The notes beneath the pieces were generated by a model. It worked only from the letters and a program-made list of their open reading frames with translations, was not told the DNA's origin and did no database searches. A DNA stretch of 64,000 bases from Paragyromitra xinjiangensis (Eukaryota; Ascomycota; Pezizomycetes; Pezizales; Discinaceae), in contig JBCAMK010000002.1 of assembly GCA_038503065.1 (NCBI GenBank), positions 2,480,001 through 2,544,000 of the forward strand, given 5' to 3'. A program made the position numbers and the translations under genes. Shown piece after piece: positions 27,117 to 39,601 of the stretch (positions are counted from its first letter, which is position 1; each line of letters opens with the position of its first letter).

Positions 27117-29431
27117 CTACCCGATAGCTATCCTCCTGAATCCTTTTTCCAGAAATATCTCCTCCATCGCCAGCTTATTGGCGGAGATATTGTAGACCCT
27201 ACGCCTATCAAAGAGCGTTCGGATGCAGGTAAAGAATCGACATAGCTAAATATACATCCAGAATTAGTGCTATATTAACTAAGGGGGCTCTGCGTCGTAG
27301 ACATACCGAATCCAAGTGTTTGTCAAAACCATCTGTTTGACCGCCACCTCAGCCCTATCAAACACGCAAGCCCCGAAGCCCATCGGGAGTTTGCATGGCG
27401 GGGTGGACATAATGACCGAGTTCTTTCGTGGCGGCGTCGGTGGCCTTTCGTCGTTGTACTCACGTCCTCCACCTCGCGACCCTGGGATTTCTCTGAAACC
27501 CTTCTTGTCTGGCATTCGTTTCGAATTGGCAAGAAAGTCATCCGCGAATGGTGCGATCATTGCTTTTGTTCCACTTGGAAACAGATGCACTGGTGGACAT
27601 TTCTGTGTTCCCGGGTTGGTATTACCGAAAACCCTGTCTAGTGGGAGGTAGACATCCTCTTCAAGGTTTAATGGAAAATCCGATGATTCTCGGCGAATAA
27701 GCGTGTTAAATATCTGCTCTGCTGTGTCGTAGAGTGAACGCATGACCGGGGGTGGTATTTCTCCGTTACGAGCTTTGATTTCTGATAGTTTCCACTTCTC
27801 CTTCCAGCTTTCGACTCGCTTTAGAAAAAGTATGTTCTCGCCGGTGAAGTCCTTAGTTGCTGCGAACTCTTCTAGCCGATCGATGTCGTCTCGTAGTGCT
27901 ATTTCCAATGCTGCGATGCTGTATTTGTGAAACATTGTATGGCCGGGTTCTTCCCGGGCTTTACGTTGACGTTTCTTAAACTCCCATATCTCAATGATCG
28001 GAAAAAAAAGTATTATAAATTCCATTGCTCCCAAACCGGGCACAAACCTAGGATTTTTTTATTAGGATCGTGTGCTATTGATCATTGATAGGATCTCGAT
28101 GGAACTCACCATAGATTAGGAGGCCAGTACGAGTTCATCACATAAAAATTCGGGGTAAACAAGGTAGAAAGCCACAACGGCAAGGCAGGTAAACTGTAGA
28201 ACCAAAAGAAATATTATTAAGGATTACTGTTCCCAAAGAAGGGGAAGGTTTAAGACAAAAAGGTTAATGGGAAGAAAAAGGAAAAAAAGGACTGATATGG
28301 TCTCGGATTTCTTCTTCCTTTTGAAGAGAAGAACTCGGTAGCAACGAACCTAAAGAGAATAGCAAGCGTTGTTTGCACCCGCCATCTATGCGTATCCTGG
28401 ATTTTTCTGATCTTGAACAGAATAAAGGGACCGTAGCCGTAAGTCCAAACTGCTTGCCAGACACCGGAGTGAAACCTAAATGAACGTTAAAAATATCTTC
28501 AGTAAGTGCCGGGCTCGGGCATTATTATGTGTAAATCATGCATGCACTGTGGCTCGGATACAGCCTTAGAGGCGTTGATTGAGTGTGGGTGACACATACC
28601 ATTCCCACCCAGCCCGGCATTCAAAGCGAGTCGCAATCCTTCCAACCAACCCAAAACCCGGATGGAATCGTCGAGATGCGAGGAAAATAACCAACGCTAC
28701 CAAAATCTTCGTCGCGATACAGTCAGCAAAAGACGTAAGATATAGCGCAGCCGTACCTAAACGCACGGCGGAACGCCTCAATAGTTAGAGGGGTTTCCTG
28801 TTTCTGATGTTTGTACCTGCAGACCAGTGCCGACGGCAATAAGGATGTATGTTTTCTTCAAAATGCAGATGTCCCGCCACACATACCAGCATCGGAGGAT
28901 GAAATTTTTCGAAGCATGCGTTTCCTTCGGGGCGTTTGCTGATTCGGGATCCTTGGAGCGCAACCAGACAAGATGCTTCTGCCCCCAGAATAGACTGAAT
29001 AGCTGCATGTTCTGTGCCTGAAAAAGGGCGATACCAAGTCTAACGCAACGGTTAACGAACAATACAAATCAGTAAATAAACGATATTTGACAGGGATTTA
29101 AGGGCGTGCCTTACGGAAGACAAATGTTCATAGCCCAGAACTCAAAACTACAGGGCAGCACTCCGTTCAAAGGATAAACAAGAATGTCGAAGCTTAATTG
29201 CAAGTGCAGCATAAGCAATGCTGAACACACCAAAGGAACATTCTTCAAGCGTATGAAGGGAAGGCGTCGATGTGTAAGAAATATGACCAGTCCAATAGCA
29301 AAGACTGTCGTCCAGAGAACAAACACTGTGATGTATATCTTGCCAATACCGTCTAGTCGCAAGTGCCCGTAATTCGGGGGTTGTATTAAATCCATGATAG
29401 CATTTGCAGAATCAGAATCCATGGCGGGCAT
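27117..29431 (-). CDS. Seven-transmembrane receptor-like protein with C-terminal RGS domain (GprK-like)
   Basis: Minus exons: 29431-29115, 29039-28817, 28706-28600, 28475-28350, 28193-28110, 28047-27307 and 27204-27117, giving 561 aa. Seven hydrophobic segments are visible: IYITVFVLWTTVFAIGLVIF, VPLVCSALLMLHLQLSF, FWAMNICL/GIALFQ, YILIAVGTGLQ/ILVALVIFLA, VWTYGYGPFILF, TTLAILF/SLPALPLWL and LGAMEFIILFFPII. An RGS domain follows (HKYSIAALEIALRDD, ENILFLKRVESWK, ending FDRAEVAVKQMVLTNTW), interrupted by a basic/Pro insert. In Aspergillus, GprK-type proteins share this layout; RGS domains speed GTP hydrolysis by G-alpha. Exon 3 starts after an AAG acceptor 16 nt from GCTGAC. The last intron (GTATGT...GATAG) is inferred; reading through would end 12 codons later at 27279. 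The start is the first true ATG; a second lies three codons on. Confidence 0.82.
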
Positions 29432-31361
29432 CGTGCAGAAACGGTCCCCTCTCAAGGAGCCCGTCCAAGAGAAAAGGGAATGTAGAAAGTATTGAAAAGA
29501 GAAAATCCCACCTGTTGATTCTCGTAAAATAAAATGGGTAAAATAGGAAACAAATAGGTAAATAAAAAGCGAGAAAAGAACCGACTTGCGGTGAGTAAAA
29601 AATAGACGGCCTAGCCGTTAGAAACAAACACAATGCCCCACCAGGGTCTTCATAGGCAGCTCAACGAACGCACTATCGTGAATAGGAATTGGAGGAAAGA
29701 AGAAAACCCAGAAAATAATGAGAATACATTCAACTATATTGATTCCACCGGATTCCCCTCCACCTACGTGGTTCAAAACACATCAGGGAGCAGAAAATGA
29801 GCACGGAGAGGATCAAATTGGAGAAGTAGCAGGGTCAAAGTGGAGAAAAGTAACAACTCTCACCTGATACACGTCGAAGTCGGATAGAAGTTAAAATGGC
29901 TAGGTTAGGGGCAGAATACGACGTGAAACCCAGCAGCGTTGCCTCAACGTGATGACTACACGCATGAGCCCTCCTGCTAATTTATCTGGCGATAAGTCTT
30001 TGTCACAGAACTCAAACTTTGGTTCGGATAGATTGGAATCGACAGATCGTCTACTTCTCGCCTGTTTCCGAGAGGTCATGTTCTGGAGCGATAAAATGTT
30101 GTGCGCATAAACAAACATGGGCCACGTTTCTGTGGCACACATAAGCGAGGACAAGTTCCCGAGTTCAAGGCAAATGGCATGAGCAATACTGGTATCCGAA
30201 CTGCAGTCAGACGGAGTAGTCTAAACGATTATTCTCCGGCTGTTACTCTACTAAACTCGCGTTAAATATGCAGGTACCGGCACTAGCCTCGTCCAAATAA
30301 ATCACGTGGCTCACCTACATGTAGACAACCTCGTGAAGTTGTATGCAAAACCAGGTACATAATGATGCATTGAGCAGGCAGCTCCCTAGGGAAAGAAACC
30401 CGTTCGCCGAAGTTTGTCTCATCTATGGCAAGCTTCCTTCCTCTACACCCTCCCCCCCAAAACATGCTTCCCTAGTCACGCAGCTTTGCACAGGTAGTAG
30501 TCCTACACACGTTCTCTTAAGCATCATTTCCCCCTAAGATCAGACAGCGTAAATGTTTGATCGTCGTATCCTAGCGAAATAAGCCCGATCCAGTTCTGCT
30601 TACCGATAGTTTCTGAGGTGGAATGCAAGCAGCTTATATTTATGCTGAAGCAGATCACGTATCTGGAGGAAGATTAAGGTTGCTCAACATCATCGTTATA
30701 GGGCCCAGGCGTCTAAAAATAGATCGTTGACGACTCAGGGTCACGTTCTGATAAAGAAGGTATTTTGGATAGACCCCCCATCAATATACTATACTGTCTT
30801 ACTTGCGGCATACCCTCCAAAAACTCCTTATCTTGCCTAGCCGCTCAAACTTCAGTTTTGCCGTTCTCACAGCTAGGCGGTGAAACGCATACGCATACGC
30901 AAGCTTCTTACTAGTAGCTGCTCGGGCTGGGTGATATCCGATGACTCTTCCATGGTAGACAAATCATTCCCTACCTCCAAGTTCATGCTCCTGTTAATGA
31001 CGATAGTTTTTCATCCACGTTTAGATGAATATGGTCCCCAAGGCACTAGGGAAAACTGAAGAGTAGTGTTTCCAGTCGCTGAAGTTCCGCGGGAATTCAC
31101 TCTCACATACACAGTAAATAGTTAGGGCAAGGAGAATTAGCACAATTCATTGACATTTCTTATCATCCAGTTTTTCACATTCCAGAAACCCATCCCCCGC
31201 TGGGGCCCATATCGAACTGACAGAATAAAACAAAATAAAGGAAATAGTTATTCGTAAAGGCCCAGCAAAACAACAAAAAACACCATCCCTAACCTATTAA
31301 CCCTTCCTCATCCAACCGATTTACCCAACCCAACCCGATTCACAAAATAACAAACTTAAAC
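29432..31361. other. Upstream region of 7TM-RGS gene, 3' flank of RNR1
   Basis: About 1.9 kb without a supported gene. Short frames such as 29900-30154 (-) lack family signals. C-rich, A-rich sequence next to RNR1 (31200-31360) is probably its 3' UTR. Confidence 0.4.
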
Positions 31362-34300
31362 TTAAGCAGAACACATCATACACTCCTCCTTATTTTCGAT
31401 GCTACAAGCCAATACAGCATCCGCATAAATATCCACCTCCCTCTCTTCACTTAAGCTCTTTGAGTCCTCCTCCTGGTTCCTCTTATCCTCCAACTCCTCC
31501 AGCCCGTCAACAGAAGTAGGGTCAGCGGGTGGCTCCGTCGCTAGCAGTGTGGGGGATGGTTCTGACTCCTCTGACTCAGCATCAGGAGACGCAGGTGCCG
31601 CTGCAGAATTGGGAACAGAAGTGGAGACTGAGCGAGGGGGAGGGGGAGGGGGGCCGCCGCCGACGGAAACAACACGGGGGGCAGGTTTCGTGGCCATCAT
31701 AGGGCGGGGGATAGCTGTTTGAGCAGAATAGCCAGCGTTGGGGATACGCTTCTTGCCAGGAAGAGTGCGGGCGACTGCTGTATCCTCCACCTTGAGAGCT
31801 TCTTGGTCGACGGTGAATTGCTGAATAAAACGTCAGAATAATTTCTTGAGACAATCACCTGAGAGATAATAGGCAAGAATGTGATAAAAGGGTAATCAGA
31901 GCTATATGATTTTGGATATTTCATGCGGCGGGGTCTTAATCCACCTCATAAACACGGACCAAAATAATTCTCATCATGCAAACTAGAAACTAGGGGGGAA
32001 AAAAACGAAGGAGTAAACTTACAATAGCAGCTGCAGCAGCTTGAGTACGAAGGTAGTACATGCCCGTCTTCAAGCCTAATTTCCATCCATAGAAGTGCAT
32101 AGATGTCAATTTACCCATAGTAGGATTCTGGATGTGGATATTGAGTGACTGGGATTGATCGATGAAAGCGCCACGGTCGGCCGCCATCTCAAGGATCTTC
32201 TTCTGCGAGATTTCCCACACGGTCTTGTAGAGCGCTTTGATATCGTCTGGGATATTTGGAATACCCTGAATGGAGCCATTGCTGGCAATGATACGGTTCT
32301 TCATGTTATCACTCCACAAGCCCATATCAACCAGATCTTTCAACAACCAGGGGTTGACGATTTGGAATTCTCCAGCCAAGACACGGCGGGAGTAGATGTT
32401 AGATGTGTAGGGCTCAAAGCACTCGTTGAAGCCGAGAATTTGGGAAGTAGATGCAGTGGGCATAGGCGCGACAAGAAGAGAGTTACGGAGACCATGCTTC
32501 TTAACCCTTGCCTTCACTTCATCCCAGTCCCACAGGTCGGTTGGGGTGACGTTCCACAGGTCATATTGAAGTAAGCCTTTAGAAGCTGGTGAGCCTTCGT
32601 AGCTTGAGTATGCACCATTAATCTCAGCTAGCTCGGTGGAGGCCTCGACAGCAGCGTGGTAGATTGTCTCAAAAATCTGAATATTGAGTTGCTTTGCCTC
32701 TGGAGACTCGAAAGGCAAGCGAAGAGCAAGGAAAGCGTCGGCAAGACCTGAAGCATCAAGTCAGCCAAACACATCAAACTAAGCTGATGAAGTAGGAAAC
32801 AAACCTTGCACGCCTACTGCGATAGGTCGGTGATTCATGTTACTCCTTCTCGCCTCCTCAACGGGGTAGTAGTTCACATCAATAATCTTATTCAAATTCT
32901 TGACCACAACCTTAGTAACGTCATGTAGCCTCGCAAAATCATACTGACCACCTTGGACATCCACAAAAGTTGGCAGGGCGAGGGAAGCCAAGTTACAAAC
33001 AGCGACCTCATCAGAAGAGCTGTACTCCACAATCTCTGTGCAGAGATTGGAAGATTTAATAGTTCCCAGGTTCTGCTGATTTGACTTACGGTTGCAAGCA
33101 TCTTTGTACAGGATGAAAGGATTACCGGTCTCAGTTTGTGTCTCTAGGATGGCATACCAGAGTTTCTGAGCCTTCATTGTTTGACGGGGAAGCCCGGGAG
33201 TCTTTTCGTATTTGTTGTAAAGAGCTTCAAATTCATCACCCCAGACATCGGCGAGGCCAGGTGCCTCGTTGGGACAGAACAGGCTCCACTCGCCGTTCTT
33301 CTCAACTCTCTTCATGAACAAGTCAGGAACCCAAAGAGCATAGAACAGATCCCTAGCACGGATCTAAATTACGTCTCTATTAGTAAAATATAAAACAAAA
33401 GGTGAATTGGAATTTTCTGACCTCTTCTTTTCCATGGTTCTTCCTCAGATCAATAAACTCGAAGATATCTGCATGCCATGGTTCAAGGTAGATAGCAAAG
33501 GCACCAGGTCTCTTGTTTCCTCCTTGATCAACATACCTCGCGGTATTGTTGAAAACCCTCAACATAGGTACAATACCATTAGAGCTACCGTTTGTTCCGG
33601 CAATATATGAACCAGTAGCACGAATGTTATGGATATTCAACCCAATGCCTCCAGCAGTCTTGGAAATCATGGCACAGATCTTAAGAGTATCATAGATGCC
33701 TTCAATTGAATCGTCCTTCATTGCAACCAAGAAGCATGATGACAACTGTGGCTGAGGAGTTCCAGCATTGAAAAGTGTAGGGGAAGCATGGGTGAAATGC
33801 TTGGCAGACATGAGATTGTAGGTCTCAATAACCTTCTCAACATCCTCACCGTGGATTCCAACAGCCACTCGCATGAGCATGTGCTGCGGACGCTCGGCAA
33901 CTTGACCATCTATGCGGAGAAGGTACGAACGTTCTAGGGTCTTGAAACCGAAGTAGTTGTAATTGAAGTCTTTGTCGTAGACGATAGCAGAGTTCAATTC
34001 CGAAGCATGACGCATGACGGTTTCGTAAGTTTGCGTGGAAATCATAGGAGAAGGACGTCCATTTTTCTAGACAAAAGTTAATTGACCGATACTAGAATCG
34101 AACCCAGGGAAACTCAAAACATACGGGATTAACATAGTGATACAGATCACTTATGACTTGGGAGAATTGCTTCTTGGTTTGTTTGTGCAGGTTGCTCACG
34201 GCAATACGGGCAGCAAGAATGGCATAGTCGGGATGGGTGACGGTCATGTAAGCGGCAGTTTCAGCTGCCTATTCGTTTATTCGATTTGTTTATCAGCCCA

Positions 34301-34632
34301 ATTCCGTAACAAACACATACTCAGACCGTTAGGTACTAACCAAGTTATCCAGCTCAACAGTAGTAACCCCCTGGTACACCCCCGAAATAACCTTTTGAGT
34401 GATGGTTGCAGCATCTACATGCTCGCTGTCCAGCCCGTAACAAAGACGAGAAACACGGGCAGTGATCTTATCGAACTGAACACGTTCCTTGCGGCCATCT
34501 ATTGATTGTCCATGTTAGACGCCTTAAAATACTTATAATTACTGCAGTAACAAGCTGGCAAGTAGGGTTCACAGGTGCAAGTGTGAATTATGCAGAAAAG
34601 ATATTGAACGTACCTCTTTTCCAGACATACAT
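31362..34632 (-). CDS. RNR1: Ribonucleoside-diphosphate reductase large subunit (class Ia)
   Basis: Minus exons: 34632-34614, 34498-34341, 34268-34125, 34066-33422, 33363-32805, 32747-32023 and 31820-31362, giving 902 aa. An N-terminal ATP-cone ([18 protein letters not shown]) precedes the catalytic barrel with [20 protein letters not shown] (redox Cys), the radical-site motif SNLCTEI (Cys and Glu) and [19 protein letters not shown]. The last residues contain a CxxC pair (EECMMCSA), the swinging thiol that re-reduces the active site. The enzyme makes dNDPs from NDPs with the small subunit and is cytosolic. The C-terminal ~120 residues form a fungal-type linker rich in Pro, Ser and Glu. The first coding exon is only 19 nt. 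CGCGT motifs upstream suggest cell-cycle control. Confidence 0.97.
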
Positions 34633-35876
34633 ATCTGCGGTGCTTTGGTGTTATAAAAAAAGAATTATACTACCCGTAGTCTGTGCGGAGGAGAGATAGT
34701 AGTTTTTAGTATCGAGGGGGGTTACTGAGAAATGGGTATCCAACAGTGCAGTGCTCCAATTCCTTATACGCTTGCTGATTCAAAAAGAAGAAACCTGACA
34801 ATGCAAAACCGATGAATTCAATTGAAGAAGTAGGAGTGAGGATAGATCTTTGCAGTCAAGATGCGGGGGAGAATGAGAAGAAAAGGGACTGGAACGAGGG
34901 GGGCGCGTTGTCCGTGAGTTTTTCTCTCAACGCGTAAATTGGCTTGGCAAACACAGGTTTAGGGTTGCGCAATTCAGGCGTAGTTTGTCAAGGCGCAATG
35001 CAGGGGTGAGGCGCGTTAGAACGGGATGTTGCCGGCCTGGGCGTGCTACTCGAGTTCCATAGAGTGGTCACTTTACACGTTCCTCGAAACAGATCGCGAA
35101 CCGTGAGAAACCACGCCTACAGTATGCATGTGCCGTTCAGCTGGATGACTCTTTAGATCCTGGCCAGGCTCTTGATAGTCAGTTCCCTAGCTGAAGCAAT
35201 TTAAAAGTAATCGACTAAAGCCTGCCGTTCGTGGTAGCTGCTTGAAATCGTTGCACTAGGGGTCTTGCTTTTTGCTTCGAGCAACCAGATAACTGCCTGA
35301 ACCTCTGTGGTGTGCGTGGTACAAACTTCCTCATCCCTTCCAGGGTCGTTTGATTGATCCCAGTGAAACGCGTCTTCCAACCTCAGCCCTATTCGAAATT
35401 TCCATCACGACTTCGTTTTTTTGGTGGGAAGCCTGACGGGGGAACCCAGTCATAAGATATCACCCATATATATCGGCTTCCAAGTGCCGAACCGCTCGGA
35501 TTATGGCGGCCTAACCTGAAAGCGATCTACTAACGTGCTGAGAGTGGTCCACTCGTCTTACCAATCGACTATCAAGATACTCGGACTTTAACTCCCTGTT
35601 TGCAAATCCAGCGGTCAATCCGGGAAAACTACTTGGTTCCTCCCGAACTCTAGAAGAGCAGCGTGTGATTCGTTACTCGTAAACTTAGCCAGACGAGGAA
35701 ACTGTATAGCGACGCTACTCGTATACAAAGTGTCATCACTCTAGTTGATATACTTACCCTTCTATGCTCTAACCAACCCTACAATAATATACAAGGCCTC
35801 CACCAATAACCCAAAGAGAGGAGAAAGAAGAAACGAAAACGAAAACGCCAATGATGCACCCTCTACCACCCATCCT
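34633..35876 (-). promoter_or_regulatory. RNR1: RNR1 upstream region with CGCGT (MCB-like) motifs
   Basis: 1.24 kb between the RNR1 start and the next same-strand gene. CGCGT cores lie at 34904-34908, 34931-34935 (within perfect ACGCGT 34930-34935) and 35012-35016, all 270-390 bp upstream of the ATG, and another ACGCGT is at 35368-35373. In yeasts ACGCGT is the MluI cell-cycle box bound by MBF, which drives RNR1 at G1/S. ACGCGT also occurs elsewhere in the window, so the clustering rather than mere presence is the argument. Confidence 0.5.
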
Positions 35877-38213
35877 CTATACATTCGGACTCAGCAAATC
35901 ATACTTCACCAAATTCTCCACATCCTCCATACTGCTCGTCAAAAATTGCCTCATCTCAAGCCCAAGCCAAACCTTCAAAAAACTCAGGCTGGCCTCCTTT
36001 CCACCGTCCTTCCCACCCAGCATATTTGTACTGCCCCCAGCACCAATCGCCCTCAACATGGGTAAAGAACTTCATAATAGACCTCAGCCACAAAGTCATA
36101 AAACGTATCGGAGGCGGCGTACCTTTTCAGCAAGTCCATGTCAGGGTCCAGACTCCTCCCGATTCCCTCAAGCAGTAAGATGGAAAGCACTACGTTAATA
36201 AAGTCCCCTGCCATGCGGACGTGGTGCATTCGCACCATGTGGAGTACGTCGGTGAGGAGGTCACCGATCTTGATGTTGCCGAGAGCCAACGTACGGGACT
36301 TGACAGCCAGGATTAGGTGCTGCATCTTGAGTGCAAAGATTTCGCCGTCGATGACAGAGGTGGGGGACCGGGAGCGTTCGATCATAAGGTGGCCTGCTCG
36401 ATACCCGTCGAATTCTGCTATAGCACGGAAGAGGTCGAGGAAGTTTTTGCGGTTCTTGGTGTTGAGTTCTGTAACGAGGCCGGTGTCTATGAAGATGAGT
36501 TGTGGACGATAGCCTTCGGAATCTAGACGCCCTAGTTCTTCATTCCAAGCTTTAGGGTTATGGCGATAGGGAGATAAGCGGGAGAGAACCTCGGTAGTTA
36601 TTTCGGCGTAGTTGTCGACGTACTTTTCGGAACCGGATGTGGGTACAAGGAGAGAGATACGAGAAAGGATATGAGGGGGTAGAGGCTTGTGAAAACGGAC
36701 CATTATATTACCAGGGTGGAGATCGGCGTGGATGAAGTTATCCATTATTAACATATGCTAGAAAGTGCTGCCTGTCAGTTATTGGGCTTTGCTAGCAGTC
36801 GAAACCATCTGTAAGATACGAACCAGGAAAGCATCTAAGCCCATATCTGCAATATCCCTCTCAAAAACCCCAGCTCCATTATCTAAGAATGCACGAAGGG
36901 GTATTCCATGTGCAAACTCTTCTATCAGAACCTCTCGAGTAGTGTAGTTAATATAAGGCATTGGGAACGCAACAGTAGTCCTGTCCCTAAAGTTTGACCG
37001 AAACCGCTTCAGATTGGCGGCTTCGATCCGTAGATCCAATTGCAACCGCATCATACCACTAAACTGATCAACCTCATCCGGGAACGAAAACCACTCGAGC
37101 GTAGGAACGGCGTTTAATAGAGCTGCAAAGAAACCCATGATCCTTAGATCTCTAAGGACGGTTTTTTCTACTCGCGGATGAAGCACCTTAATTGCTACAT
37201 ACGAGGAAGGAACCTCTTGCGGTGATGGCGACCTAACAAGAATATCCACCTTCTTACGCCGAATACTCCCTAACTTCTGATCTTCCTCATCCAACCTAGG
37301 AATAAAGTCTGGCTTTAACTTCGCTTTGTAGACCTGAGCAATCGCTCCTATCCCCAAAGGCGTCTCATCAAACTCTTCAAATATATCATCGAAGGGCCTG
37401 CCACCAAACGCCGCAGATATGATTTTCTTCGTATTATGGAGCGAATGAGGTCGGGCATTGGAGTGTAACCTTGACATCATCTCGCACATCTCTGTAGGGA
37501 AAATATCCGTCCTCGATGCAGCCCATTGTCCTAACTACTCCCATCAGTGACTGTGATGCCCCAAGCGCGAACGCGTGGGTGTGCCTATGTATTGAAAACA
37601 GAACTCCCACCTTGATAAACGTCGGGCCAGCATTCTCCATCGACTTTATCAAAAACGCATACCACAGCATAGTCCCCTCCCGTTCGTTACTCTTCTCGGG
37701 TATCCGCGCACCCACGCAACATAATGGTATCGCGAGAATAAGCGGCACGAATATCGTCACTAGCGTGATGAAGCGAAAACCCGTCGCGATGGGCTCAATG
37801 ATCCAGTTGACAATAAAGACCTGCGCAGTCTGCACAACCCGGAATATAAATGGCTGATCCTTCGAGACTCTTCGTAACTCCTCCCGCTCTAGATCTGACT
37901 CTTCGAGCATCAACTGCTCAATCGTTTTCTCTTGGCCATCTTCCTCATCTTTCTTTTCTTCTTCTCCTCGACTTGCCGAGAGTCCAAGCGGGGCGACAAC
38001 CGCAAGTGTGGCAGACCCAAGATACAGCACGTTGTTTCCACCGAATCGTGTCCATTTGCTGCGACTATTCGACGATGAGGGTCTATTTGAAAAGATGCTG
38101 AAATGCGATTTCGGAGGCTGTCTCGCACAACTATGACGTATCGTGGACCAAAAAGTTCCTGATCGAACAGTAGACGCAGGCAACCGCCGACCGAGAAGAG
38201 CGGCTGTCCTCAT
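35877..38213 (-). CDS. CQD1: Mitochondrial UbiB/ADCK atypical kinase-like protein (ADCK2/Cqd1-like)
   Basis: Minus exons: 38213-37611, 37534-36824, 36757-36123 and 36069-35877, giving 713 aa. An Arg/Ser-rich N-terminus looks like a mitochondrial presequence. Hydrophobic segments (VLYLGSATLAVVAPLGL, FITLVTIFVPLILAIPL) follow, then the UbiB fold: the KxGQ signature (FIKLGQWAASRTDIFP), the ATP-binding Lys (VAIKVLHPRV), the catalytic HADLHPGN loop and the metal-binding DTG (FIDTGLV). In yeast, Cqd1 (YPL109C) and Cqd2 affect coenzyme Q distribution from mitochondria; the role here is by homology. The last intron is 53 nt with acceptor TGAAG, 14 nt after GGCTGA. Skipping it would end the protein early at TGA and lose the helical tail (FLKVWLGLEMRQFLTSS). 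Confidence 0.85.
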
Positions 38214-39601
38214 GGTAGGCGAAGAAGCGCCAGAAGATGTAAACAGGAGAAAACAAAAAGGGGACTATTCTTCTAAAGACGGATAGGTTGAAGACGAGAA
38301 ACGCACGGCCATGGGAAACGGAAATTCCATCACGCGGAAAACCCCGACAGGAAATGATGTCGCATGGACATTCTTGGTTCCTGGAAACTGCACCGAAACC
38401 TTGCACATGTCAGCATCATGATTCACGAATCCGCATCGCATCTCCAACGCCAATGTGCCAGTCAGATCTGGTTAATCGTGTCTCGGCTCCTTCCAACACC
38501 CGACTAGATCTCGAACTTCGTGAGATGCTCAATACCTACAACCGTGGTTTTGTTGCACAATTACATGCATCTACCACAACCTTGCCCACCGTCTCCAAGG
38601 TCACAGTGACCACATTCTCCCCTTGTTTAGGTCCCCAAAATCATACATAGTCACTTGGCAAGAAAAGGTATCCTGGGAATCTCACCCCTGGCCCATTCCT
38701 AACTCTCTAAATCCTACAGTCCAGCATCGATGATGGTTTATACAAAAGCCCAAAACTGGATCGGGGGATCTTCGGATCTACAAAACCCTGAAGCTTGACA
38801 TCAAGGTTCCCCAAAAGATCACTGGTAGTTAATCATCAACCTGGTATTGGTATCAACCCCGCCATTCTACAAAGCGAGTCAACAGGAGTGCGTTTAGGGT
38901 AGGGGGAAAGGTACCATGGATTCACCCCTCGTTATCGGTTTCATCCACATCCGTAGATTTGTGATTTGCAGTAGATTCGCTGGAACTATTACTGCAGCAT
39001 AATCTGGAATGTTGCCGCAAGGGATGAAGCTACTCCAACTGTTTCAAGGATGGACATTACACGAGTCTGGGGCGAAGCCTGCTTGGCTGGGAAGGCTGGA
39101 GCTTTAGATCTCATTGGGGGTATCCCACCTAGCTTGCTGGGATCCCACTTCCCCACTTCTCCAGAATGGCTGTTTGCGGTGAGCTTGATGTTGCATGGTA
39201 TCTGTACATAAAAGAATCGCTTAAAGCTTAATAGAACCGTGCCTCCTTAAATTTTGTATCACTTGAAATCACTCGAAATTACTAAGCGACAATGTTCAAC
39301 GATTGATGCCCCTCTTCTCTTCTCCTCCAATCACTGTCCAATCTTAACTCTAAACCAGAGAGCAAAACCCCTTTCCATTTCCATCGACACCATTATCAAT
39401 TAACACTACTACGTATATGACGTGTACTAGTTATTACATCTAAAGCAACGTCTACTCGCTTTTCCCTATGCCAAAATGAAAGCACAAAACAAAAACACCC
39501 TCCTAGCCACTTTCAAGTCTGAATCGAATATGCAAAATATTGAAAGAAAAATAATAATAATCTCCACCACCAACTTACCTTGCCATCCGCCCTCCAACTG
39601 C
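38214..39601. other. Upstream region of CQD1-like gene, 3' flank of LRR gene
   Basis: About 1.4 kb. No protein-like frame beyond short random ones was seen. It presumably holds the promoter of the kinase-like gene. Confidence 0.4.

Noticed and set aside
29900..30154. 84-codon minus-strand frame upstream of the 7TM-RGS gene
   Set aside because: No motif, no continuation by splicing, and a size expected by chance in 2 kb of spacer.
34067..34124. B-box-like GGGTTCGATTCT on the minus strand
   Set aside because: It lies inside a 58-nt RNR1 intron with no room for a tRNA and no matching A box.
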